Assembly (NCBI GenBank): GCA_013331595.1
Contig: DUGE01000089.1
Location: 1-24,261 of the forward strand
DNA: 24,261 bases
Direction: 5' to 3'
DNA from: Microcaldota archaeon
GTDB taxonomy: Archaea; Micrarchaeota; Micrarchaeia; Norongarragalinales; UBA10210
The position numbers and the translations under genes were made by a program. A model generated the notes under the pieces. That model was not told the origin of the DNA and made no database searches. It saw nothing but the letters and a program-made list of their open reading frames with translations. Positions 1 to 7,605 of this stretch are shown here, one piece after another (position 1 is the first letter of the stretch; every line of letters starts with the position of its first letter).

Positions 1-804
1 GACGGGGGTCTGGATGCCCGAAGCCGAGAAATGTTCATTGTACAGCAGGGCGTTCTTTCTCCGGTTCGCGTTGTACTGGTCGATCCGCTTGAACTTGACG
101 TTGAGGACCGCGGCCTGCATCTCGTCCAGCCTGGTGTTGAAGCCGATCTCATCGTGGTAGTAGCGAACTTTGCTGCCGTGATTGCGGAGGGAGAGCATAT
201 GCCCGGCCATTTTCGCGTCATCGGTGATCACCATGCCGCCGTCGCCATAAGCCCCGAGGTTCTTGCTCGGGAAGAAGCTGAAGCAGGCAATGCGCCCCAT
301 GCTTCCGATTTTCCTGCCCTTGTATTCCGAAGCGTGCGCCTGGCATGCATCCTCTATCACGGTAACGCCTTTCTTTTCAGCAACTTCAAGAATCGGGTCC
401 ATGTCGACCGGCTGGCCGTAAAGGTGCACTGGAACTATCGCCTTTGTCTTCGGCGTGATTTTCTTTTCTATTTCCCGCGGGTCAACGGTGTAAGTCTTCT
501 CTTCAATGTCCGCAAAAACCGGCTTTCCGCCTAAAAGTATTGCAGGATTTACAGTTGCAATGAACGTATGCGAAGGCGCGATAATCTCGTCGCCCTGCTT
601 TATTCCAAGGGCCCAAAACGCCGCATAGAGGGCGGTTGTGCCAGAACTGACGGCAATTCCATGCTTAGAACCGCAGAATTCAGCGAATTCCTTTTCAAAC
701 CCCGCAAGGTGCGGGCCTTTGATAAAGCGCTTTCCCTCGAGAACCTCGATGGCAGTGCGCTTCATTTCCTCGTCGACGAACATTTTGCTCAGCGGAACGT
801 GCAT
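1..804 (-). CDS. DegT/DnrJ/EryC1/StrS-family PLP-dependent sugar aminotransferase (3' end outside window)
   Basis: Transfers an amino group (usually from glutamate) to a keto group of a nucleotide-bound sugar, making an amino sugar for surface glycans; cytoplasmic. The 268 codons in the window cover the catalytic core; the C-terminal third lies beyond base 1. Seen in the sequence: the cofactor phosphate-binding stretch SSGTTAL (residues 53-59), the Asp that contacts the pyridine nitrogen in EDACQAH (D152), and the PLP-binding lysine in PSKNLGAYGDGG (K181). The ATG at 804 has a textbook Shine-Dalgarno site, GGAGGT at 812-817, seven bases upstream. It lies 46 nt downstream of the SDR gene and is probably cotranscribed with it. 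A beta-helix acyltransferase further upstream on the same strand could acylate the new amine (inference). The family assignment is secure; the sugar substrate and regiochemistry cannot be told. Confidence 0.95.
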   Translation of the reverse strand, partial: MHVPLSKMFVDEEMKRTAIEVLEGKRFIKGPHLAGFEKEFAEFCGSKHGIAVSSGTTALYAAFWALGIKQGDEIIAPSHTFIATVNPAILLGGKPVFADIEEKTYTVDPREIEKKITPKTKAIVPVHLYGQPVDMDPILEVAEKKGVTVIEDACQAHASEYKGRKIGSMGRIACFSFFPSKNLGAYGDGGMVITDDAKMAGHMLSLRNHGSKVRYYHDEIGFNTRLDEMQAAVLNVKFKRIDQYNANRRKNALLYNEHFSASGIQTPV

Positions 805-850
805 TTCAGATACCTCCAAATTCACTCTGGGGTTAAGGCTTCTCATGCGG

Positions 851-1582
851 TTAAAGGTGCATTCCCCCGTCTATCCTGAAAACGCTTCCTGTGCAGTATG
901 ATGCTTTTTCGGAAGCGAGGAATGCGACAACTTCTGCAATTTCCTCGGGCTTGCCCATCCTGCCTAGGGGAATGGATGCGCTTATTTTTTCGTGAATTTC
1001 GGGAGGGATTCCAGATGTCATCTGAGTTTCAACGAAACCCGGAGCAACGGCGTTAACGAGGATTTTCTTTCTTGCCAGTTCTTTAGCTAAGCTTTTCGTG
1101 TATCCAATCACTCCCGCCTTGGCTGCCGAGTAATTCGTCTGTCCGAAATTCCCGTCAAGCCCCACTATTGATGAAATGTTTATGATTCTCCCTCCCTCCG
1201 GAATCATTGGCAGGACTGCCTTGGTTACGTTAAACATTCCAGTCAAGTCGACAGCTAAGACTGCATTCCAGTCCTCCGAACTCAAATTTTTTAGGGTTTT
1301 ATCCCTGTTCATTCCGGCATTGTTGACAAGGATATCGACCGTTCCAAATTCGTTCTTTACCGCTTCCGCCATGCGCTCCACTTCGGAAAAACTTGAAACA
1401 TCAGCCTTGAACGGCAAGGCTCTCCGGCCAAGTTCCCTAATTTTCGCGGCGGTTTCGTCAGCTCCGGCGTTGTCGGAGTTATAATTGACAACAACACTTG
1501 CGCCATTCAATGCGAGTTTTTCCGCAACCGCACGCCCAATGCCTTTAGACGCCCCGGTTACGAGAGCAACTTTCATTTCCAT
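851..1582 (-). CDS. FabG-like short-chain dehydrogenase/reductase
   Basis: Classical SDR of 243 residues, the usual FabG length, expected to reduce a keto group with NAD(P)H in the cytoplasm. Visible motifs: cofactor loop TGASKGIG (residues 9-16), NNAG (87-90), and the catalytic tetrad N118, S138, Y151 and K155 (Y-SAA-K). It resembles 3-oxoacyl-ACP reductases, but archaea lack a canonical bacterial fatty-acid synthase. Its neighbour is a sugar aminotransferase, so a role in sugar or lipid precursor reduction is as likely as an acyl-ACP role. Start choice: an in-frame TTG lies one codon upstream (1585), but ATG 1582 sits about 25 nt from a TATA box (1604-1610), which fits a leaderless transcript; a GGTGG is also close by, and ATG 1576 is a further alternative. 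Family certain, substrate unknown. Confidence 0.93.
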   Translation of the reverse strand: MEMKVALVTGASKGIGRAVAEKLALNGASVVVNYNSDNAGADETAAKIRELGRRALPFKADVSSFSEVERMAEAVKNEFGTVDILVNNAGMNRDKTLKNLSSEDWNAVLAVDLTGMFNVTKAVLPMIPEGGRIINISSIVGLDGNFGQTNYSAAKAGVIGYTKSLAKELARKKILVNAVAPGFVETQMTSGIPPEIHEKISASIPLGRMGKPEEIAEVVAFLASEKASYCTGSVFRIDGGMHL

Positions 1583-1691
1583 CAAACCACCAATTTAAAT
1601 CATTTATAAACTGCCAAGGTTTGAAATTCATTCGTGCAGCACATTAACAAAAAGCCAGAAAGACAAACCTTTTCGCCGGGTTGCTGTGTGG

Positions 1692-2441
1692 CTATGGAAG
1701 CATGCTTGCATCCACGTCCCTTACTTCCCGTGCCGGCACCCCGAAAGCCACTTTTCTCGGAGAAATGTTTTTCGTCACAACCGCGCCCGAACCGACTATG
1801 GCGTATTCGCCAATTTCCACTCCGGGAAGCAGGCTTGCATTCGCCCCAATTGCGGCGCCACGCCTCACAATTGGCCCCCGCCTATTGTCAAGACTATGCT
1901 CGCTTCGGCCCATGCTGTTGTCATTTGTCGAAACAACTTCTACGCTAATGAACACATGATCCTCTATAAGCATGTCGCCGGTAATGTGGCAGCCGTCCAT
2001 TATCTTAGTGTATTCCCCTATGGACGTATTGTAATTTATTGTCGTACTTCTGCCTATGACGACAAAACTCCCTATCCTGCATCCTTCCCGTATGGAAACC
2101 AAGTCCCCTATCAACACGTTATTATCAATTTGCGTGCCTGAGTATAAAACCGCTCCAGCACCCACAACACAACCGTTTCCAATGGTCAAACCAGGAAGGT
2201 CTTGGGCTATTGCCCGCTTAAGCCCGCCGGCACTCTGGGGCTTCCGTCCCAACACGGCGTTGTCAAATACCGTAACCTTGCTTCCCAAGCGGGTTCCTTC
2301 CCGAAGAACCACGTTGTTCCCAATAACACAATCTTCACCAACAACGCAACCGCCCATTATCGTAACGTTGTTACCCAGTTTAACGCCGCGCCCCAGGCGT
2401 GCGCTTTCTGCAATGGATTCATTATTTCCCACCCTATTCAC
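1692..2441 (-). CDS. Left-handed beta-helix (hexapeptide repeat) acyltransferase
   Basis: Protein of 249 residues built almost wholly of hexapeptide repeats (I/V/L-G-x-x-x-x) from about residue 13 to 225. This is the fold of trimeric acetyl- and acyltransferases that use acetyl-CoA or acyl-ACP. A non-repeat stretch at about 168-190 (EVVSTNDNSMGRSEH and following) probably forms the loop over the active site, as in WbbJ/WlbB-like sugar N- or O-acetyltransferases. The C-terminus has the usual GSGAVVTKNISP and AFGVPAREV turns. The start is GTG at 2441, overlapping the stop of the upstream glycosyltransferase as GTGA, so translation is probably coupled. Likely role: acetylating an amino sugar made by the nearby DegT aminotransferase (inference from context). 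The protein is longer than typical 190-220-residue WlbB/PglD enzymes because of extra repeats at the N-terminus. Confidence 0.92.
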   Translation of the reverse strand: MNRVGNNESIAESARLGRGVKLGNNVTIMGGCVVGEDCVIGNNVVLREGTRLGSKVTVFDNAVLGRKPQSAGGLKRAIAQDLPGLTIGNGCVVGAGAVLYSGTQIDNNVLIGDLVSIREGCRIGSFVVIGRSTTINYNTSIGEYTKIMDGCHITGDMLIEDHVFISVEVVSTNDNSMGRSEHSLDNRRGPIVRRGAAIGANASLLPGVEIGEYAIVGSGAVVTKNISPRKVAFGVPAREVRDVDASMLP

Positions 2442-3616
2442 CCTTTCCCCTTAAAACGCAAAACCCGCTTGTAAATCCCCGCCTCTCGCGTTTCCATCTT
2501 GCGTCCTTCCATCTGCGAGAATTCCCGCCCGCTTTTCCTAACCAGGCTCTCACGAAACCGTGCGTCACCCAAAATTTTCTTGAAAGCCTCGCGGAATTCG
2601 CCCGGGTCGTCATTTACCATCAACCCAACTTCGCTTGCCACTTCCGGCCGCGGGTCGATAGGCGGCCTCACGGCAACAATCGGCAACCCGGCGGCCATGG
2701 CTTCAATGGTCGGTATGCCAACGCCGCCTTGGAGCACAGCCGTAGCAAAAATGTCCGCCTTCCAATAATATTGTTGCAGTTCAGAATTCAAAACGCTCGG
2801 TATGAATTCCACCCGATTGGCAACCCCGAGCTGTTCAGCCAAGCGCTTCAGCCGCTCTTCGCTTGGCCCTTTTCCTATCAACACCATCCGCGCATCCAAA
2901 CCCTGCAAGGCTCGAATCAAGACCTGCTGGTTTTTTTGTGGCGTGAGTCTTCCTACTGTTATTATTACCGGCAGGTTTCCCATCCGATTTTTCACTTTCT
3001 TGCCTGTTTTCCTTCCGGCATTCTTCTTCGAGAATTGCCTCGCGTAAACCCTATTGTAAATTAGCGTAAAATTTTTCGCGCCCATCGACTTGGCGTAGGG
3101 GCGTATGAATTTGTAAACGCCGATGACCTCATCAGAATTGTGGAGGACGAACTTCTCCAAAAACCACCTGCTCGGCGTATACCTTAGCAAATTAGGCAAA
3201 TCTCCATTTTCAAAAAAATACTTCCGCATGTCCAAGTCGGGATTTATGTGCAGCGACGTGACTATGGGCAGCTCCATTTTTTTTGCCGCGTAGGCGCCGC
3301 AGTAGGAAGATAAAAAGGGGTTGTAAAGCCTCACGACGTCCGGTGAAATCTGCCAGAGCTTCTCAAGGGTCTGCTTGCGTTTTGAAATGAGGTTGAAGGG
3401 GGTAAGCCTGCCCAAGGCGTGAATTTTAACTTTAGCCCTGCCGGTGGTGACCCGGAATTTTTCCATGGGCATGGATGCTTCCTTCTCCTTATCGCAAAAG
3501 GTTATGAAGTCAATCCTGTCGAAAATATTCTCCGGATTATAATAGTCCCGCCTTAGCTCGCCTTTCGCGTACAAATCCGCAAGGCTGCCTCCGGGAAAAA
3601 CGCAAAGACTAGGCAT
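2438..3616 (-). CDS. GT4-family glycosyltransferase (GT-B fold)
   Basis: Cytoplasmic, probably membrane-associated retaining glycosyltransferase of 392 residues. Seen: the linker to the C-terminal Rossmann domain TVGRLTPQKNQ (about 220-230), IGKGPSEERLK (247-257), and the donor site GVGIPTIEAMAAGLP (298-312). The second Glu of the EX7E motif is E305, but the first is replaced by Gly (G297), which is unusual for GT4. ATG 3616 was chosen because GGAG lies nine bases upstream; an in-frame GTG at 3631 would add five residues and stands about 27 nt from a TATA-like CTTTATTTA (3654-3662), so a leaderless GTG start is possible. It overlaps the acyltransferase gene by 4 nt (GTGA), forming an operon. 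Donor and acceptor sugars cannot be deduced. Confidence 0.92.
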   Translation of the reverse strand: MPSLCVFPGGSLADLYAKGELRRDYYNPENIFDRIDFITFCDKEKEASMPMEKFRVTTGRAKVKIHALGRLTPFNLISKRKQTLEKLWQISPDVVRLYNPFLSSYCGAYAAKKMELPIVTSLHINPDLDMRKYFFENGDLPNLLRYTPSRWFLEKFVLHNSDEVIGVYKFIRPYAKSMGAKNFTLIYNRVYARQFSKKNAGRKTGKKVKNRMGNLPVIITVGRLTPQKNQQVLIRALQGLDARMVLIGKGPSEERLKRLAEQLGVANRVEFIPSVLNSELQQYYWKADIFATAVLQGGVGIPTIEAMAAGLPIVAVRPPIDPRPEVASEVGLMVNDDPGEFREAFKKILGDARFRESLVRKSGREFSQMEGRKMETREAGIYKRVLRFKGKG

Positions 3617-3653
3617 GAGGTATTTCTCCACGCGTTATCGCAAATAACCGCGG

Positions 3654-3680
3654 TAAATAAAGTTTACGGCTAAATTTAAA
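3654..3680 (-). promoter_or_regulatory. Putative TATA boxes for the minus-strand GT4/acyltransferase operon
   Basis: Reading the minus strand, TTTAAATTTA (3671-3680) and CTTTATTTA (3654-3662) are two A/T-rich archaeal TATA candidates upstream of the glycosyltransferase. The second would start RNA near 3631, at or just before the gene. Which is used cannot be decided from the sequence. Confidence 0.45.
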
Positions 3681-3686
3681 AGACCG

Positions 3687-3701
3687 GCGGATTTTATCCG
3701 C
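3687..3701. repeat. Short perfect inverted repeat in the divergent intergenic region
   Basis: GCGGAT-TTT-ATCCGC, six-base arms with a three-base centre, just upstream of the minus-strand TATA candidates. The position suits an operator or a small hairpin in RNA; there is no direct evidence for either. Confidence 0.5.
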
Positions 3702-3722
3702 GAAAGTTAGCGTGCTTGCAAA

Positions 3723-3746
3723 AGCCGGAACACCGCCCAACCGGCT
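3723..3746. repeat. Inverted repeat AGCCGG-N12-CCGGCT in the divergent intergenic region
   Basis: Perfect six-base arms (3723-3728 and 3741-3746) within the 3617-3879 intergenic stretch, which looks more G/C-rich in its middle than the flanking promoter regions. No convincing gene lies here; the open frames on the minus strand lack start signals and known motifs. The stretch may hold regulatory sites or an unrecognised RNA. Confidence 0.4.
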
Positions 3747-3833
3747 CGGCATCCCCTGAGGCTCGAGATTTTTCCAGGCCCGAACCGGCGCGGGCGAAGC
3801 CATACTTTCAGAACCATTAAATGCCCCGCGGCA

Positions 3834-3845
3834 CATTTATCTAAA
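3834..3845 (+). promoter_or_regulatory. Putative TATA box for the FemAB-like gene
   Basis: CATTTATCTAAA, centred about 40 nt upstream of ATG 3880. Transcription would start near 3865, leaving a leader of about 15 nt that contains GAGTGAG (3867-3873), a possible Shine-Dalgarno site. Confidence 0.5.
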
Positions 3846-3879
3846 AAGCATATGAGCGGAACAACTGAGTGAGATTCGC

Positions 3880-4854
3880 ATGAACGTTTCCATTTCCGGC
3901 CATGCTCCAAGCGGATGGGACTCTTTTCTGGCAAGCAATCCTTATGGCACTTTTTTCCAGACTGGGTTATATGCAGATTACGCCCGCAAGGAAGCGGGCT
4001 TGAAACCGTTTTTTTTGCGTGCTGAAGAAAATTCCGCCGTGAAGGGGCAATTGCTTTTGTTCAAGGGCTCCCGCTACCAGTCCGGATTGGCAAACCTCCC
4101 ATTCTCAAGCTTAACGACCCGCGTGGCGCGGTCTTTGTTTCCTTCGTTCAGCTGGGCTTACGGCCCCGTTGCTGAAAGCGCATCAGCTGCCAATGCGCTT
4201 TTGGAGAAGGCTCGCGAAGTTTCAAAAGGCCGCATGGTCGGTTCGTGCCACCCCCTCCAGCCGTTCGTCCTCGACAGCTCACAGTTTGGCTTGAGGGAGA
4301 AAAAATGGGCGACTTTCCTCATCGACTTGAACGAGGCCGAAGATGTTTTGTGGAGCAAGGTTGACAAGGCCGCGCGAAAGCTAGTCACTCGAACCATGGA
4401 GCAGGTTGAGATAAAGCAAGTGGAACATGAGGAAGAATACCGCCAGTATCACTCTATCTTGACTGAAAACCGCAAGCGCTCGAAGGTTATTCCCTATAAG
4501 TATTCGACCTTGCTTTGGAAAATTTGGCGTGAAAGCGGCACTGGAGGGATTTTCATTGCAGTTGAAAAAACTTCGGGAAAGGTAATTGCCGGCCTTGGAA
4601 TTTCGTGCTTCAACGGCTACGTTAACGAATGGGGTGCGGGCACTTCCAACTACGCGTTTGAAAACCACGTTTATGCGCAAGATGCCATAAAGTGGGCTAT
4701 CGTAAAATGGGCGAAGGAAAAAGGATTTCGGTATTTTGATTTAACCGGTGTGAATCCCTCGCCGCAAAGCGAAAAGGAGCGGGGAATATTCCGCTTCAAG
4801 GAAAAGTGGGGCGGGAAGCTGAAAGAGTATTCAATGTTCAGCCGTTCCACTTGA
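3880..4854 (+). CDS. FemAB-like GNAT-fold aminoacyl/acyl transferase
   Basis: 324 residues resembling the FemX/FmhB group (lipid II interpeptide-bridge transferases) and BioF2-like GNAT proteins. Seen: N-terminal half starting NPYGTFFQTGLYADYARK (about 20-37), the central helix region DKAARKLVTRTMEQ, the second GNAT domain with GGIFIAVEKTSGKVIAGLGI, and the C-terminal family signature YFDLTGVNP...GIFRFKEKWGG. It has no FemA-type coiled-coil arm, so its size matches FemX. FemX-type enzymes move an amino acid from aminoacyl-tRNA onto an amine of a cell-wall precursor; others in the superfamily acylate sugars. With no murein genes here, a glycan or S-layer glycoprotein substrate is a reasonable guess. 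It is a lone plus-strand gene between two minus-strand groups, and its 3' end overlaps the convergent HAD gene by 17 nt. Confidence 0.87.
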   Translation: MNVSISGHAPSGWDSFLASNPYGTFFQTGLYADYARKEAGLKPFFLRAEENSAVKGQLLLFKGSRYQSGLANLPFSSLTTRVARSLFPSFSWAYGPVAESASAANALLEKAREVSKGRMVGSCHPLQPFVLDSSQFGLREKKWATFLIDLNEAEDVLWSKVDKAARKLVTRTMEQVEIKQVEHEEEYRQYHSILTENRKRSKVIPYKYSTLLWKIWRESGTGGIFIAVEKTSGKVIAGLGISCFNGYVNEWGAGTSNYAFENHVYAQDAIKWAIVKWAKEKGFRYFDLTGVNPSPQSEKERGIFRFKEKWGGKLKEYSMFSRST

Positions 4855-5506
4855 TTGAATCCAGTTGCTCGACGCTGTCAACTATCGCATCGGGCTTTGC
4901 CTTTGCCAAAAGTTCCCTTGAGCTTAGCCCCGTAAGAACCCCGACTGAAAGTATGTCTGAATTCCTGCCTGCAATAATCTCCGCTTCAGTATCTCCCACG
5001 ATGCAAGTGGTCGACGGATTAAGGTGTTTTTGCTTGATTATCCGCAGCAAGCCTTTTTCTTTTATGGCCGCCGGGTTGCCGGCCTCGCCGGGGCTGTCGT
5101 TCGAATAAATACCTTCGAAATATTTTTTTATGCCGTGCTTTTCAAACTCGTCAACAACGCCCTGCTCGTTGCGCATTGTGAGCGCAAAAAGCCTTATGCC
5201 GCTTTTCTGCAGTTTTTCCAGCGCTTCAGTAATTCCTGGGAGAAGCTCGTCCAAGTGCAAGAGGCTGTTGTCATTCATCAGTTTTTTTCTTATGGCGTCA
5301 ATTGGCCTTGCTTCGCCTTGTGCCTTGCCGGTAATGGTGCATATTATTTCAAGCCCTGACTTGCCTTCCCTGCGAAGGGCAATAATTTTGTTCCCGTCGA
5401 CCTTGCGTCCAAGAACATCCTCATAGGATTTGACGTACCTGTCGGTAACGTCGAACAGCGTGCCATCCACGTCAAGAATCAGCGCCTTGATTTTTTTGCC
5501 TGCCAT
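4838..5506 (-). CDS. HAD-superfamily phosphatase (phosphoglycolate phosphatase-like)
   Basis: 222-residue haloacid dehalogenase-type hydrolase with all four motifs: nucleophile LDVDGTLFD (D12, D14), motif II threonine in FALTMRN, motif III lysine near AAIKEKGLL, and motif IV acidic pair in IVGDTEAEI. A helical cap lies between motifs I and II, as in phosphoglycolate phosphatase and sugar-phosphatases. Start ATG 5506 lies inside the upstream epimerase gene (28-nt overlap), so the two are translationally linked and the substrate may be a sugar phosphate from the glycan pathway (inference). The 3' end runs 17 nt into the convergent FemAB-like gene. The catalytic class is certain; the substrate is not. 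Confidence 0.9.
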   Translation of the reverse strand: MAGKKIKALILDVDGTLFDVTDRYVKSYEDVLGRKVDGNKIIALRREGKSGLEIICTITGKAQGEARPIDAIRKKLMNDNSLLHLDELLPGITEALEKLQKSGIRLFALTMRNEQGVVDEFEKHGIKKYFEGIYSNDSPGEAGNPAAIKEKGLLRIIKQKHLNPSTTCIVGDTEAEIIAGRNSDILSVGVLTGLSSRELLAKAKPDAIVDSVEQLDSIKWNG

Positions 5507-6396
5507 TCCAAAACCTTTTTTATTCCTGCATCAAGGCTTGTTCTTGGTTTGAAGCCAAATGTTTTTTTAGCCTTGCGCCAATCGAGAGTGAAGTCGTATT
5601 CCTTTGAGTCTGCCGTTGAATGGATTGTTTTCGAGCGGCTTCTTGCAATGGCAGTAATTTTTTTTGCAAGAACGCCTATTGAAATTGGTCCCGGGCCGCC
5701 GATGTTGAAAACGCCGTTTGCTTTTCTTGTCCACGCGAGCATTGCAGCATGGGCTGCATCGCCGACGAAAAGGTAATCGCGCTTTTGCTTTCCTGAACCG
5801 CTCATGCTCAATGGTTTTCCTTCAATTGCCGCTTTAGTAAATGACGGTATTGCCTTGGAAGATTCATCGCCAGGGCCGTACAGAGTGGTGAAACGCAATA
5901 TTGCGACGGGTATTTTTTTTCTTGCCGCAAATTCAAGCGCGATTTTTTCCGACTGTAGTTTCGTCTTGGCATAATTGCTGCGCGGCCTGGGCCTAGATTT
6001 TTCCGAAACAGGTATTTGCGAAGGAATACCATAAACTTCGGCAGTGGATGCGAAGACCACTTGCTTCACCAGAGTTTTTTCAAGGGCTTTGAAAAGGTTT
6101 TTTGTTGCAGTGATGTTTCCTGCGCGGGCTTTGGCCGCGCGGTCTTCAGAGCTGCTTTTTGGGACGAACGATGCGAAGTGGAAAACGCATTCCACCCCAT
6201 CAAAAATTTTTGGTGAAAGTTTTTTTTCCAAATCCGCTTGGGTTATTTCAATACTGGCGCTTGGGGGAAAACTTGTTTTTCTATGGCGTGTTAGGAGCCT
6301 GATTTTCACCTTGCGCTTTTCAAGGATGCTCACGAGATTTGTGCCGACAAACCCAGTTCCCCCGGTTACGAGAACTTTTTCCTTCGCAGGCCCCAA
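5479..6396 (-). CDS. NAD(P)-dependent sugar epimerase/dehydratase (extended SDR)
   Basis: 305-residue extended short-chain dehydrogenase acting on nucleotide sugars in the cytoplasm. Seen: cofactor loop TGGTGFVG (11-18), catalytic T118 in ASTAEVYG, Y142 and K146 in NYAKTK, and the substrate-binding stretch ILRFTTLYGPGD. The C-terminus follows the family pattern DYLFVGDAAHAAMLA then FNIGGPGPISIG. The start is TTG at 6396, supported by a strong GAGGGGT five bases upstream, which itself overlaps the stop codon of the ATP-grasp gene; no ATG precedes the Rossmann fold in frame. It lies between an ATP-grasp ligase (10 nt apart) and a HAD phosphatase (28-nt overlap). Could be a 4-epimerase, a 4,6-dehydratase or a reductase; the sequence alone does not decide. 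Confidence 0.92.
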   Translation of the reverse strand: MGPAKEKVLVTGGTGFVGTNLVSILEKRKVKIRLLTRHRKTSFPPSASIEITQADLEKKLSPKIFDGVECVFHFASFVPKSSSEDRAAKARAGNITATKNLFKALEKTLVKQVVFASTAEVYGIPSQIPVSEKSRPRPRSNYAKTKLQSEKIALEFAARKKIPVAILRFTTLYGPGDESSKAIPSFTKAAIEGKPLSMSGSGKQKRDYLFVGDAAHAAMLAWTRKANGVFNIGGPGPISIGVLAKKITAIARSRSKTIHSTADSKEYDFTLDWRKAKKTFGFKPRTSLDAGIKKVLEWQAKKSRR

Positions 6397-6406
6397 TTTT
6401 TACCCC

Positions 6407-7510
6407 TCAAGTGCTTGAAAAGTATTTGACCGACGAGTCAGGCTGCAGTATCTTGTCCACGTCAACGTCGTTCTTGCTCGTCTGCCTAAGCTGCTCGCGA
6501 GTCAAGAACGCCGGTTTCGCGTCAACAGTTCTAATCCAAAAGAATTCGCCTTCGATTGGATTGAGCTTTTTCGGGAGGCTGGGAACGTTGCCTTCAGCCA
6601 AGTCAAGAAGCATTGAAGGCATGTTAAGGCCTGCTTTTGTGAAAAAGTGTATTGTGGTGAAAAACCTGCCGATATTGATTTCAGTCGGGCAAGGCACTCC
6701 GTCCGTATTGCATTTCAGGTCAACGCCGTAAATGCCGTGAGGTTTTTGCTTTTCAGCTGCATGGATTGCCTTTTCGCTTATTTCATCAAGCTCGGGAATG
6801 GAAACGTTGCGCGCCACGCCAGTCATTCCAGTAACGCCGGTTATTGCAGTTTGCGCCAGTCCCCAGGACAGCCTTTCGCGCCCCTGGGCGCAAACCAATT
6901 CTCCCTCGTACCAAAGGCTCTGCCATGTGAGCAGCCTTCCAGGCAGAAGTTCGCTTGCAACGAAGTTGCCCCAGCCTTTCCAGTGGTCAATCCACACTTT
7001 CGCCTGTTCGTATTCCTTGACTATGAAGCTTCCCCTTCCGCCTGCGCCTTTGACCGCGCGAATCCAGAATGGCGTTTGGATTTCGGTGAACGCTTTCTTC
7101 AAGTCGTCCTCACTGTTGATAAAAATGGTCTTTGGAAGGACGATTCCTGCCTTGCTCCAAGCCTCGTAGGACTTGAACTTGTTCTGGCATATTTCCACCG
7201 CATCGTGGGAAGGCAAGAGCGTCTTGGCCTTGATTTTATCGCGGTTTTTCGAGATGAAGTTGACTTCAGGGTCGGGCTGGGCGTGGATGAACTCCGCACC
7301 TTCAGCGTCGATTATTCCGTTGAGCTTTTCCAAATAATCCGGTTCGTTCGCCCGTGGAATGATGTAATTGACGTCCGCTTCGGAAAAAGGCAGGTTGATG
7401 AGGTTGGCGTCAGTGCCGACTACCCTTATTTTCTTTCCTGAATCGCGGATGCTGCGCGTGAAGCCTATGCTTGCAGCTCCGCCAGTTCCAGTTAATGCCA
7501 TTGTTTTCAT
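6407..7510 (-). CDS. ATP-grasp ligase, carbamoyl-phosphate-synthase-like
   Basis: 367-residue ATP-grasp protein. The N-terminus is a Rossmann-like pre-ATP-grasp domain (TGTGGAASIGFTRSI). The ATP-binding loop is WIRAVKGAGGRGSF at about residues 150-163, and the Mg-ATP ligands are in CPTEINIGRFF at about 275-285. Such enzymes join a carboxylate to an amine or thiol through an acyl-phosphate. The sequence resembles the carbamoyl-phosphate-synthase large-subunit group found in polysaccharide loci rather than CarB itself, which is about three times longer. ATG 7510 has GGCGGA just upstream and a TATA box (7556-7565). It heads the unit ATP-grasp -> epimerase -> HAD. Attaching an amino acid or similar amine to a sugar acid is possible (inference). 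Confidence 0.88.
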   Translation of the reverse strand: MKTMALTGTGGAASIGFTRSIRDSGKKIRVVGTDANLINLPFSEADVNYIIPRANEPDYLEKLNGIIDAEGAEFIHAQPDPEVNFISKNRDKIKAKTLLPSHDAVEICQNKFKSYEAWSKAGIVLPKTIFINSEDDLKKAFTEIQTPFWIRAVKGAGGRGSFIVKEYEQAKVWIDHWKGWGNFVASELLPGRLLTWQSLWYEGELVCAQGRERLSWGLAQTAITGVTGMTGVARNVSIPELDEISEKAIHAAEKQKPHGIYGVDLKCNTDGVPCPTEINIGRFFTTIHFFTKAGLNMPSMLLDLAEGNVPSLPKKLNPIEGEFFWIRTVDAKPAFLTREQLRQTSKNDVDVDKILQPDSSVKYFSST

Positions 7511-7555
7511 GATTCCGCCAAACCCCTTGTATATAGAATATTTCCCGTGCTTTCG

Positions 7556-7565
7556 CTTAAATACT
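7556..7565 (-). promoter_or_regulatory. Putative TATA box for the ATP-grasp/epimerase/HAD unit
   Basis: On the minus strand, AGTATTTAAG preceded by an A-rich BRE-like GAGAAA. RNA would start near 7535, giving a leader of about 25 nt before ATG 7510. A second A/T-rich stretch, CTATATAC (about 7530-7537), is closer to the gene. Confidence 0.55.
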
Positions 7566-7605
7566 TTCTCGCAGGCATCAATGGCGATTGAAACGGCAGA
7601 GGGGC

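Noticed and set aside
1686..3064. Plus-strand open frames opposite the acyltransferase and GT4 genes
   Set aside because: They lie antisense to hexapeptide-repeat and GT4 coding sequence and have no family signature; they are shadows of codon bias.
3734..3755. Minus-strand sequence resembling a tRNA D-arm (TGCCGAGCCGG...GGGCGG)
   Set aside because: No matching acceptor stem, anticodon stem-loop or T-arm (GGTTCGA) could be found at correct distances.
3609..3934. Two small minus-strand open frames across the divergent intergenic region
   Set aside because: They run through TATA boxes and gene starts, lack ribosome sites and have low-complexity, unrecognisable products.
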